From Clostridia bacterium (lineage in GTDB: Bacteria > Bacillota > Clostridia > Oscillospirales > CAG-272), in the NCBI GenBank assembly GCA_017382615.1, contig JAFNZX010000319.1, positions 1 to 7,286 on the forward strand: a DNA stretch of 7,286 nt. The letters are read 5' to 3'. Position numbers and translations under genes: made by a program. The notes beneath the pieces were generated by a model that was not told where the DNA came from, did not search any database, and worked only from the letters and a program-made list of their open reading frames with translations. Positions 1-5,579 of this stretch are shown here, in pieces (position 1 is the stretch's first letter; each line of letters begins with the position of its first letter).

Positions 1-87
1 CTGGTAGAGCAGAATCAGAATGCAGACGGCTCGGTCAACGTACCCGATTGTCTGCGTAAGTACATTGGTCTTGACGTAATCAAGTAA
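1..87 (+). CDS. serS: Seryl-tRNA synthetase, C-terminal end (5' truncated)
   Basis: Only the last 28 codons and the TAA stop lie in the window, and the reading frame is open from the first base. The tail reads LVEQNQNADGSVNVPD and then CLRKYIGLDVIK. From memory of the family, bacterial SerRS proteins end with a very similar segment: an AL(V/I)EN-type helix, then DGSV.(I/V)P..L..Y(M/I)G. SerRS is a class II aminoacyl-tRNA synthetase that charges tRNA-Ser in the cytoplasm. The catalytic motifs 1 to 3 and the N-terminal coiled coil would lie upstream and cannot be checked. The next gene starts 76 bases downstream on the same strand with no clear terminator between, so they may share a transcript. 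The call rests on the short C-terminal signature only. Confidence 0.82.
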   Translation: MVEQNQNADGSVNVPDCLRKYIGLDVIK

Positions 88-101
88 TTGACGTCAAATA
101 G

Positions 102-137
102 GCAGAACAGGTGTTCTGTTTTGAGCACTTGTTCTGC
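102..137 (+). repeat. 12-bp inverted repeat with competing hairpins in the serS 3' spacer
   Basis: Bases 102-113 (GCAGAACAGGTG) pair with 126-137 (CACTTGTTCTGC): 11 Watson-Crick pairs plus one G-T, with a 12-base loop. A second fold, AGAACA (104-109) with TGTTCT (112-117), uses the same left strand and so competes with it. GAGCA (123-127) and TGCTC (135-139) could form a third. TGTTCTG occurs twice as a direct repeat (112-118 and 130-136). No T-run follows on the + strand; the next bases lead directly into the AAGGAGG of the next gene. It is therefore not a standard intrinsic terminator. It could be a processing or attenuation structure, or it may be inert. Confidence 0.45.
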
Positions 138-150
138 TCAACGCATAAAA

Positions 151-157
151 AAGGAGG
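151..157 (+). promoter_or_regulatory. Strong ribosome-binding site for the 233-aa membrane protein
   Basis: AAGGAGG is a near-perfect Shine-Dalgarno sequence with 6 bases between it and the ATG at 164. It fixes the start of the following gene and argues against other start codons nearby. Confidence 0.85.
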
Positions 158-163
158 ACTTGA

Positions 164-865
164 ATGTCCGCATTATTTTCCACTTTTACCATGCTTGGCA
201 AAGATGCATCCGCGCAGCCCTCGCTATTCAAGGAGCTTTGGGAGTATTTTTCGGAAAAATATTTCACGCTGGATATCTCCCAATACGAGAACCTTGATAT
301 TACGATCGGCAATAACGGAGTCATTAACCTGTCATGGGCAATCATAGCGCTTTGTCTTGGCATCATTTTAGCAGCGATTTTAGGCGTTTATGAAAAGCGC
401 GGGCTGGGCGAATTCGTTCGTAAGTTAATCTACGAGGAATGCTACACCCCCGAGAGTGCCAAAACGCTTACCGAACTGGGATTTACCAAAAATACTGCCG
501 TGCGCGCCGCTTTACGCGCCGGATCACTGTCAAAGGTCGTTGTTTGTACGCAAAAGCAAGCATACGACGCAGAAATTGAACAAAAAAAGGCTGCTTACGA
601 GCAAAACGCAACCAAAGACAGCCCACCCTTTAAAAGCGTGCGCTATAAGATCAACTACGAAACGGACACCTTTTACATTCCCAAGGAGGCATCCTACGCA
701 GCCGACGTGCGATACGACAAAAAGGGATCGGGCATTGGAACGATATTAATCGCCGTGGTCATTGCGTTGCTGCTTGCCGTATTCGTCATATTTATTCTGC
801 CCGATATGATGCGCCTGCTTGACAACTTTGTCGGTATGATGCGCCCCGAGGCAAATTATCACTAA
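164..865 (+). CDS. Conserved-looking membrane protein of unknown function, two transmembrane segments
   Basis: I do not recognise the family. The 233-aa product starts at an ATG 6 bases after a perfect AAGGAGG. It has no classical signal peptide: the first 57 residues are mixed and moderately polar. Transmembrane segment 1 spans about residues 58-76 (WAIIALCLGIILAAILGVY). A soluble middle follows from about 77 to 190, and segment 2 spans about 191-212, ending FVIFILP. A 21-residue tail (DMMRLLDNFVGMMRPEANYH at its end) closes the protein. The KRG and VRK residues after segment 1 favour a cytoplasmic middle with both ends outside, by the positive-inside rule. Residues 98-120 (SAKTLTELGFTKNTAVRAAL and on) resemble a helix-turn-helix, but this is only a visual impression. 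The gene sits between serS and the hydrolase gene, which follows after 26 bases, so it is probably in an operon. That it is a real gene is well supported; its function is not known. Confidence 0.85.
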   Translation: MSALFSTFTMLGKDASAQPSLFKELWEYFSEKYFTLDISQYENLDITIGNNGVINLSWAIIALCLGIILAAILGVYEKRGLGEFVRKLIYEECYTPESAKTLTELGFTKNTAVRAALRAGSLSKVVVCTQKQAYDAEIEQKKAAYEQNATKDSPPFKSVRYKINYETDTFYIPKEASYAADVRYDKKGSGIGTILIAVVIALLLAVFVIFILPDMMRLLDNFVGMMRPEANYH

Positions 866-891
866 CACCCAACACAGAAAGGAATACCGCT

Positions 892-1587
892 ATGCAAAGA
901 CCCCTGATCGGCATTACGTGCTCAAAAACTGACGACGGGAGAATCGCCATGAGTCAGAACTACCTCAATTCCATATGGGAAGCCGGAGCCATCGGCGTTT
1001 TTCTTGCGTATACCGAGTATGAGAACAAGCTTGCGGAGTATGCAGAGCTGTTTGACGGATTTCTGTTTGGTGGCGGCGACGATATGGATCCTGCGCGCTA
1101 CGGCGAGGTCAAGCAGTTTGACAGTGTAGAGATCGACAGCGACCGTGATGCCTTTGAATTATCGCTTTACAAGCACGTAAAGGCAACCGGTAAGCCCATT
1201 TTGGGCATTTGCCGCGGCATTCAGCTGCTCAACGTAGCCGAGGGCGGCACGCTGTATCAGCATATCGACGGTCACAGACAAACTCCTACGCCGGGCACTG
1301 TTACCGAGCAGCCCGTTAAAATCACCGAGGGCAGTATGCTGCATGCACTGACAGGGCAAACGGATCTGTTGGTCAACAGCTTCCATCATCAGAACGTCAA
1401 GGTGCTTGCGCCCACGCTTACCGTTGACGCAATCAGCGAGGACGGCTATATTGAAGCAGCACACATGCCGGGACACAAATATTTCCTTGCAGTACAATGG
1501 CATCCCGAGATCTTCAGACAAAGCTCTCCCGCCATGCAAAGGGTATTTTGCTCCTTTGTGGATGCTTGCAGAGGTTCTCGCACATGA
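892..1587 (+). CDS. Gamma-glutamyl-gamma-aminobutyrate hydrolase family protein (class I glutamine amidotransferase-like, peptidase C26)
   Basis: This 231-aa protein has the layout of the PuuD/C26 family. It opens with the N-terminal strand RPLIGITCS, has FGGGDDMDPARYGE at about 59-72, and a nucleophile elbow GICRGIQLLNV with Cys107. The GGTLYQHI segment follows, and the NSFHHQNV motif and QWHPE close the set, with His204 and Glu206 completing the Cys-His-Glu triad. Members hydrolyse gamma-glutamyl amides; E. coli PuuD (254 aa) splits gamma-glutamyl-GABA in putrescine breakdown. No other Puu gene is nearby, so the substrate here is uncertain and other gamma-glutamyl compounds are possible. 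The start is supported by AAAGGA at 878-883, 8 bases before the ATG. The stop overlaps the rarA start by four bases (ATGA), which suggests translational coupling. All catalytic residues are present, so an active enzyme is expected in the cytoplasm. Confidence 0.9.
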   Translation: MQRPLIGITCSKTDDGRIAMSQNYLNSIWEAGAIGVFLAYTEYENKLAEYAELFDGFLFGGGDDMDPARYGEVKQFDSVEIDSDRDAFELSLYKHVKATGKPILGICRGIQLLNVAEGGTLYQHIDGHRQTPTPGTVTEQPVKITEGSMLHALTGQTDLLVNSFHHQNVKVLAPTLTVDAISEDGYIEAAHMPGHKYFLAVQWHPEIFRQSSPAMQRVFCSFVDACRGSRT

Positions 1588-2801
1588 GAAATATGCAGCT
1601 GGCGGACATTCTCCGCCCCAAAACGCTTGATGAGATTGTCGGACAAGAACATTTGTTCGGTACTAAAGGGGTCGTGCGCCGCATGCTGGCAGGGGGAAGG
1701 ATCACGAATATGATCTTTTTCGGCCCTCCCGGCACGGGAAAAACCACTGCTGCGTCGGCAATTGCGGCAGCGTCCGGCATGCAATTCCGCAAGCTCAACG
1801 CCACCCACGCTTCCACGCAGGATATCAAGGATATCATTGCCGAGACAAACAACGTGTTCGGCTCGGGCGGCATCCTCTTGTATCTGGACGAGATTCAATA
1901 TTTTAACAGAAAGCAGCAGCAAACGCTGCTTGAATATATGGAGGACGGACGCATTACGCTGATCGCGTCCACCACGGAAAATCCTCATTTTTACGTCTAT
2001 AACGCAATCATTTCGCGCTCTTCGCTGTTTGAATTCAAGCCCGTACCGCCAACAAGCGGTGCGAAAATGCTCAAACGGGCACTTGACTATCTCAACGAGG
2101 AGCACGGCACGCAAAAGACCGCATCGGACGAGCTGCTGGCTTACGTGGCAAAGGCGGCGGGCGGTGACGTCAGACGCGCGATCGGTCTGTTTGAAAACGC
2201 ATTTTTCTCGGCTGACGACGAAATTTTGCGCGAGCATGCGGACGCCTTCAAGAGCGGCATCGGCAATTACGGTGACGACGCGCATTACGACCTTTTGTCC
2301 TGCCTGCAGAAGTCGATCCGCGGCTCTGATCCCGACGCAGCAGTGTTTTATACGGCAAAATTGCTGGAATCGGGCGAGCTGATCTCGGTTTGCAGACGCT
2401 TGCAGGTCATTGCAAACGAGGACATTGGCGCTGCGTACCCCATGGCAGCGGTGATTACCAGAGCTTGCTGTGAGTCGGCAAAGGAGCTGGGTATGCCCGA
2501 GGCAAGAATTCCTTTGGGTAACGCGGCAGTGATATTGGCAACCTCCCCCAAGTCAAATTCCACGCATATTGCGTTGGATATGGCACTGGAGGACGTCAGA
2601 GCAGGCAGGGGAACGGAAATTCCCGAGCATTTGCAAAGCCCCTTGAATAAGGGCTATCAGTATCCGCACGATTTTCCCGGTCATTACGTGCGCCAGCAGT
2701 ATCTGCCGAGTGATCTGAAGGATAAAAAATACTATGTTCCCGCCGAAAACAAGACCGAACAAGCGGCAGCGGAGTATTGGAAGAAGATTAAGGGGAATTG
2801 A
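1584..2801 (+). CDS. rarA: Replication-associated recombination protein A (RarA/MgsA, AAA+ ATPase)
   Basis: RarA is a clamp-loader-like AAA+ ATPase that acts at stalled replication forks. The 405-aa product has Walker A GPPGTGKT (47-54), Walker B LLYLDEIQYFN with Asp102-Glu103, sensor 1 around STTENP (129-134), a likely arginine finger in SRSS (Arg145), and sensor 2 in GGDVRRAIGLFE. The C-terminal tetramerisation part is recognisable from HYDLLSCLQKSIRGSDPDAA, then RRLQVIANEDIG and YPHDFPGHYVRQQYLP. The length is close to the usual 420-450 aa. The Walker B follow-on is DEIQYFN rather than the more common DEIHRFN, which I believe is frequent in Clostridia. The frame is open further upstream to 1497, but the ATG at 1584 is preferred. 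It forms an ATGA overlap with the hydrolase stop, has AGAGG (1570-1574) nine bases before it, and the protein then begins MRNMQLADILRPKTLDEIVGQ as expected. An alternative ATG is at 1593. Confidence 0.96.
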   Translation: MRNMQLADILRPKTLDEIVGQEHLFGTKGVVRRMLAGGRITNMIFFGPPGTGKTTAASAIAAASGMQFRKLNATHASTQDIKDIIAETNNVFGSGGILLYLDEIQYFNRKQQQTLLEYMEDGRITLIASTTENPHFYVYNAIISRSSLFEFKPVPPTSGAKMLKRALDYLNEEHGTQKTASDELLAYVAKAAGGDVRRAIGLFENAFFSADDEILREHADAFKSGIGNYGDDAHYDLLSCLQKSIRGSDPDAAVFYTAKLLESGELISVCRRLQVIANEDIGAAYPMAAVITRACCESAKELGMPEARIPLGNAAVILATSPKSNSTHIALDMALEDVRAGRGTEIPEHLQSPLNKGYQYPHDFPGHYVRQQYLPSDLKDKKYYVPAENKTEQAAAEYWKKIKGN

Positions 2802-2819
2802 AAATTCAAGCGCCCTATA

Positions 2820-2970
2820 CCCCGAGTGTCATCCTGAGCGTAGGAATTTCACAACTTGTTGTGAAATGACGGAGTCGAAGTTTTGGTGAGGGAGCAGCAT
2901 ATTTGCTGCGAGCCGATCCAAAACCGACGAGGATAATCGCAAAGCGATTAGACGAGGAAGGGATCTGCAA
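2820..2970 (+). repeat. Left arm of the palindromic element, with three hairpins
   Basis: Hairpin L1 is ATTTCACAA (2846-2854) with TTGTGAAAT (2859-2867), 9 pairs and a 4-base loop. Hairpin L2 is GCAGCA (2894-2899) with TGCTGC (2904-2909). Hairpin L3 is TAATCGC (2934-2940) with GCGATTA (2944-2950), with an AAA loop. Between L1 and L2 lies the conserved GACGGAGTCGAAG block shared with the other arm. The arm ends in GGGATCTGCAA. Confidence 0.8.
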
Positions 2971-3074
2971 ACGGTTTATGACACGCTTGTTCGCACAAAG
3001 TAATATTTTGAAAGTAAGCAGTATGGGATTACGAAAAAATGTAACAAATGCCAAGCAGACATTGAGAAAACCCA

Positions 3075-3216
3075 TTGCAGATCCCGCTGCGCGCTTATCG
3101 CGCTTGCGGTTTTGCTCCGCTTCTTGTCCGCTTGCGGACATTCCGCTCCGCAAAACTTCGACTCCGTCATTTCGCAGATTGCTGCGAAATTTCTCCGCTC
3201 AGGATGACACTCGGGG
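3075..3216 (-). repeat. Right arm of the palindromic element, with three hairpins
   Basis: Hairpin R1 is ATTTCGCAG (3169-3177) with CTGCGAAAT (3182-3190), the counterpart of L1 with two compensated base-pair changes. Hairpin R2 is TGTCCG (3125-3130) with CGGACA (3135-3140), at the place of L2 but with a different stem. Hairpin R3 is GCGCG (3089-3093) with CGCGC (3099-3103), at the place of L3. This arm is more GC-rich than the left one. It ends at 3216, 69 bases before the glnN start codon. Confidence 0.8.
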
Positions 3217-3285
3217 GATGCGCTCACTACCTCAGCTTACCATGCAAAGAACACCTATCCCCAAAAAACAATAAAGGATAAAACT

Positions 3286-5370
3286 ATGAACGTACCCGAA
3301 CTCTACGGCTCACGCGTCTTTAACGATGACGTGATGCGTCAAAAGCTTCCCAAAGACGTCTACAAATCCCTGACCAACACCATCGCCACCGGCGGCGTCA
3401 TCGATCCCGCTATCGCAGGTACCGTTGCCTCCGCCATGAAGGACTGGGCAATCGAAAAGGGAGCAACCCACTTTACGCACTGGTTTCAGCCCCTTTCGGG
3501 CGTGACCGCCGAAAAGCACGATGCCTTTATCTCCCCGCTTGGCGATAAGGTCATCATGGAGTTTTCCGGTAAGGAGCTGATCAAAGGCGAGTCCGATGCA
3601 TCCTCCTTCCCCTCGGGCGGCTTGCGCGCTACCTTTGAGGCAAGAGGATATACCGCGTGGGACCCCGCATCCTATGCCTTCGTCAAGGACGGCACGCTGT
3701 ACATTCCCACCGCTTTTTGCTCCTATACGGGTGAGGCTCTGGACACCAAAACCCCGCTTTTGCGCTCTATGGACGCACTTAACACGCAGGGGCTGCGTAT
3801 CCTGCGCCTGTTTGGCGACAATACGACCACCCGCGTATGCGCCACGGTTGGCGCGGAGCAGGAGTATTTCCTTGTCAATAAAAAGTATTTTGACCGCAGA
3901 AAGGATCTCTCCTATTGCGGCAGAACGCTGTTTGGTGCACCCGCACCCAAGGGACAGGAGATGGAGGATCACTATTTCGGGCCTCTGAAAACAGCCGTTT
4001 CCGCCTTTATGTCGGAGCTGGACAGAGAGCTGTGGGCACTTGGCATCAACGCCAAAACCAAGCATAATGAGGCAGCCCCCTCTCAGCACGAGCTCGCTCC
4101 CATCTATACCACCGCAAACGTAGCGGTAGACCAGAATATGCTGACGATGGAGTATATGAAAAAGGTCGCAGAGCGTCACAGCCTTGTTTGCCTTTTGCAT
4201 GAAAAGCCCTATGCGGGTGTCAGCGGCTCGGGTAAGCACAATAACTGGGCACTTGCAACGGATACGGGTAAAAATCTGACCGATCCCGGCAAAAAGCCCG
4301 GCGAAAATATGCAATTTTTGCTGATTTTGGCAGCCGTTTTGCAGGCTGTGGACGATTATCAGGGACTTTTGCGCCTCTCCATTGCCACCGCAGGCAACGA
4401 TTCGCGTCTTGGCGCGGATGAAGCACCGCCCGCCATTATCTCAATCTTTGTGGGCGAGGAGCTGGAGCGCATCATAAAATCCATCATTCACGGTCAATCC
4501 TACGCAGGCGCAAATCGCGCCACCATGAATTTGGGCGTGCCCTCCATTCCCACCTTCCGCAGAGATACCACCGACCGCAACCGTACCTCTCCCTTTGCCT
4601 TTACGGGCAAGAAATTTGAGTTCCGTATGCCGGGTGCTGCACAAAATATCGCCATGCCCAATATCGTGCTCAATACCGCCGTGGCAAAATCCTTCTGTGA
4701 GTATGCGGACAGACTTGAAAACGCTGCTGATTTTGACGCAGAGCTGCACGATTTGTTGCGCGAGGTGTTTACCAAGCATGAGCGCATTCTGTTCAGCGGT
4801 AACGGTTATTCCCGCGAATGGGAAATTGAGGCGGAAAACCGCGGACTTTGCAATTACCGCCGCTCGGTGGACGTGTATCCGCACATGACAGACGAGGAAA
4901 ACGTCGCTTTGTTTGAAAAATTCGGTGTCATGAATCGCACCGAGCTTACCTCCAGGCAGGATATTCTGCTGGAAAATTACGCCAAGATCATCAATATTGA
5001 GGCGCAAACCATGATCGTGATGGCGTCGCGCGAGTATATCCCCGCCGTGGAGGAATATATGTGCCGCCTTGCCACCACCGCAAACCAAAAGAAAGAGGTG
5101 CTGGGTCCCGGCTCAATCGGCGTGGAAAAGGACGTTTTGTCCAAGCTCAGCACGTATAACGAACAGGCTTACGCCGCGCTGGAAGCGTTAAAAAAGGCAG
5201 ATAAGGACGCCATCGCGCAGGGAGATCACCTTGCCGTCGCACGCGCCTTTGCAGATCGCGTTGTGCCCGCCATGCAGGCGCTGCGCGCTCCCGTGGATGC
5301 CATGGAAACGCTCATGCCCTCCGCACTCTGGCCCGTTCCCACCTACGGTGAAATGACGTATAAGCAATAA
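3286..5370 (+). CDS. glnN: Glutamine synthetase type III
   Basis: The enzyme makes glutamine from glutamate, ammonia and ATP, the main entry of ammonium into metabolism. The 694-aa length fits the large type III class (about 700-730 aa), not the 440-470 aa of type I. The type III N-terminal signature FPSGGLRATFEARGYTAWDP is at 108-127. Metal and substrate motifs follow in order: GAEQEYF (Glu191, Glu193), KHNEAAPSQHELAP (259-272), GSGKHNNW with His318 (314-321), NDSRLGADEAPPAI (371-384) and the active-site arginine stretch FEFRMPG with Arg447 (444-450). The C-terminal helical region carries GPGSIGVEKDVLSKL, typical of this class. The start is supported by AAAGGA (3273-3278), seven bases before the ATG. 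No GlnR-type operator or clear promoter is visible in the 69 bases after the palindromic element, so the promoter may lie within the element or be weak. A strong hairpin follows the stop. No key residue appears lost. Confidence 0.97.
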   Translation: MNVPELYGSRVFNDDVMRQKLPKDVYKSLTNTIATGGVIDPAIAGTVASAMKDWAIEKGATHFTHWFQPLSGVTAEKHDAFISPLGDKVIMEFSGKELIKGESDASSFPSGGLRATFEARGYTAWDPASYAFVKDGTLYIPTAFCSYTGEALDTKTPLLRSMDALNTQGLRILRLFGDNTTTRVCATVGAEQEYFLVNKKYFDRRKDLSYCGRTLFGAPAPKGQEMEDHYFGPLKTAVSAFMSELDRELWALGINAKTKHNEAAPSQHELAPIYTTANVAVDQNMLTMEYMKKVAERHSLVCLLHEKPYAGVSGSGKHNNWALATDTGKNLTDPGKKPGENMQFLLILAAVLQAVDDYQGLLRLSIATAGNDSRLGADEAPPAIISIFVGEELERIIKSIIHGQSYAGANRATMNLGVPSIPTFRRDTTDRNRTSPFAFTGKKFEFRMPGAAQNIAMPNIVLNTAVAKSFCEYADRLENAADFDAELHDLLREVFTKHERILFSGNGYSREWEIEAENRGLCNYRRSVDVYPHMTDEENVALFEKFGVMNRTELTSRQDILLENYAKIINIEAQTMIVMASREYIPAVEEYMCRLATTANQKKEVLGPGSIGVEKDVLSKLSTYNEQAYAALEALKKADKDAIAQGDHLAVARAFADRVVPAMQALRAPVDAMETLMPSALWPVPTYGEMTYKQ

Positions 5371-5387
5371 AAAGCTACATTAATTAT

Positions 5388-5426
5388 ATATGGGTATGGT
5401 TTTCGAGAAACGGACCATACCCATAT
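5388..5426 (+). terminator. Strong hairpin after glnN, probable transcription terminator
   Basis: ATATGGGTATGGT (5388-5400) pairs perfectly with ACCATACCCATAT (5414-5426), a 13-bp stem. The cap TTTCGAGAAA can add three A-T pairs around a CGAG tetraloop, leaving CGG bulged. It starts 17 bases after the glnN stop. The sequence after the stem (TATCATTATAAAC) is AT-rich but lacks a clean T-run, so termination may be imperfect or factor-assisted. The stem is symmetrical enough to act on either strand. Confidence 0.65.
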
Positions 5427-5498
5427 TATCATTATAAACAAATTACATTTTATATATTTGTATATAATGCTGAAAATCATTTTTATAGTAATTTTTTC

Positions 5499-5527
5499 TT
5501 GCAAATATGTAAGGACTATGGTATCAT
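5499..5527 (+). promoter_or_regulatory. Putative SigA-type promoter for the lipoprotein gene
   Basis: TTGCAA (5499-5504) and TATCAT (5522-5527) match the -35 and -10 consensus at 4/6 and 5/6 positions with an ideal 17-base spacer. The start of transcription would fall near 5534, giving a leader of roughly 45 bases. The region 5427-5560 is very AT-rich, including a T-run just upstream of the -35, which would favour a strong promoter. A perfect TATAAT at 5463-5468 is a second possible -10 but has no good -35 at the right distance. Inferred from sequence only. Confidence 0.55.
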
Positions 5528-5579
5528 TATAAATACCTATTGATTAGGAAAAGAAAAAATCATGAAAGGAAAAAGTATC

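Larger units (their letters stand above)
2820..3216. repeat. Large imperfect palindromic (foldback, MITE-like) element with perfect 21-bp terminal inverted repeats
   Basis: The gap of 484 bases between rarA and glnN is mostly this element. Its outer 21 bases (2820-2840, starting CCCCGAGTGTCATCCTGAG) are an exact reverse complement of 3196-3216. Similarity between the arms continues inward almost to the centre near 3018. Exact shared blocks include GAAATGACGGAGTCGAAG plus TTTTG, and GGGATCTGCAA (2960-2970 against 3075-3085). Each arm holds three short hairpins in mirrored order. The central part (about 2971-3074) is AT-rich and more diverged but still aligns. I see no transposase and no convincing coding frame. 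No obvious target-site duplication is visible, although AGCGC (2809-2813) and GCGCT (3220-3224) just outside the ends are also inverted. From memory, sequences beginning TGTCATCCTGAGCG occur as dispersed intergenic repeats in many bacteria. It may also serve as a terminator for rarA, which otherwise lacks one. Confidence 0.85.

Noticed and set aside
88..97. TTGACGTCAA, a 10-bp perfect palindrome just after the serS stop
   Set aside because: It could be an operator half-site, but it is short, single and not placed near a promoter; chance is a sufficient explanation.
1497..1583. N-terminal extension of rarA by 29 codons
   Set aside because: The extension lies wholly within the 3' end of the hydrolase gene and has no similarity to a RarA N-terminus, whereas the ATG at 1584 gives the family start and an RBS-spaced ATGA overlap.
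1446..2285. A 279-codon minus-strand open frame across the hydrolase/rarA junction, and one at 1159-1539
   Set aside because: Both are register-locked shadows of genes whose catalytic motifs are intact; neither has a convincing RBS or recognisable protein features.
3008..3035. TTGAAA and TACGAA as a promoter for glnN
   Set aside because: The -10 matches only 3 of 6 positions and the spacer is 16 bases, inside a diverged palindrome centre; too weak to annotate.
2820..3216. CRISPR array or integron-like array in the gap
   Set aside because: The repeats are inverted and not direct, occur only twice, and have no regular spacers or nearby cas or integrase genes.
2903..3274. Open frames of 68-123 codons in the rarA-glnN gap on both strands
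   Set aside because: They run through the palindromic element and its hairpins, with low-complexity Arg/Ser/Leu-rich translations and no good RBS. This is a common source of false hypothetical proteins.
3310..4314. A 334-codon minus-strand open frame (and another at 4441-5088) inside glnN
   Set aside because: Both are in codon register with the well-supported glnN and open only because TTA, CTA and TCA are rare there. The one at 4441 begins at a TCA serine codon of glnN.
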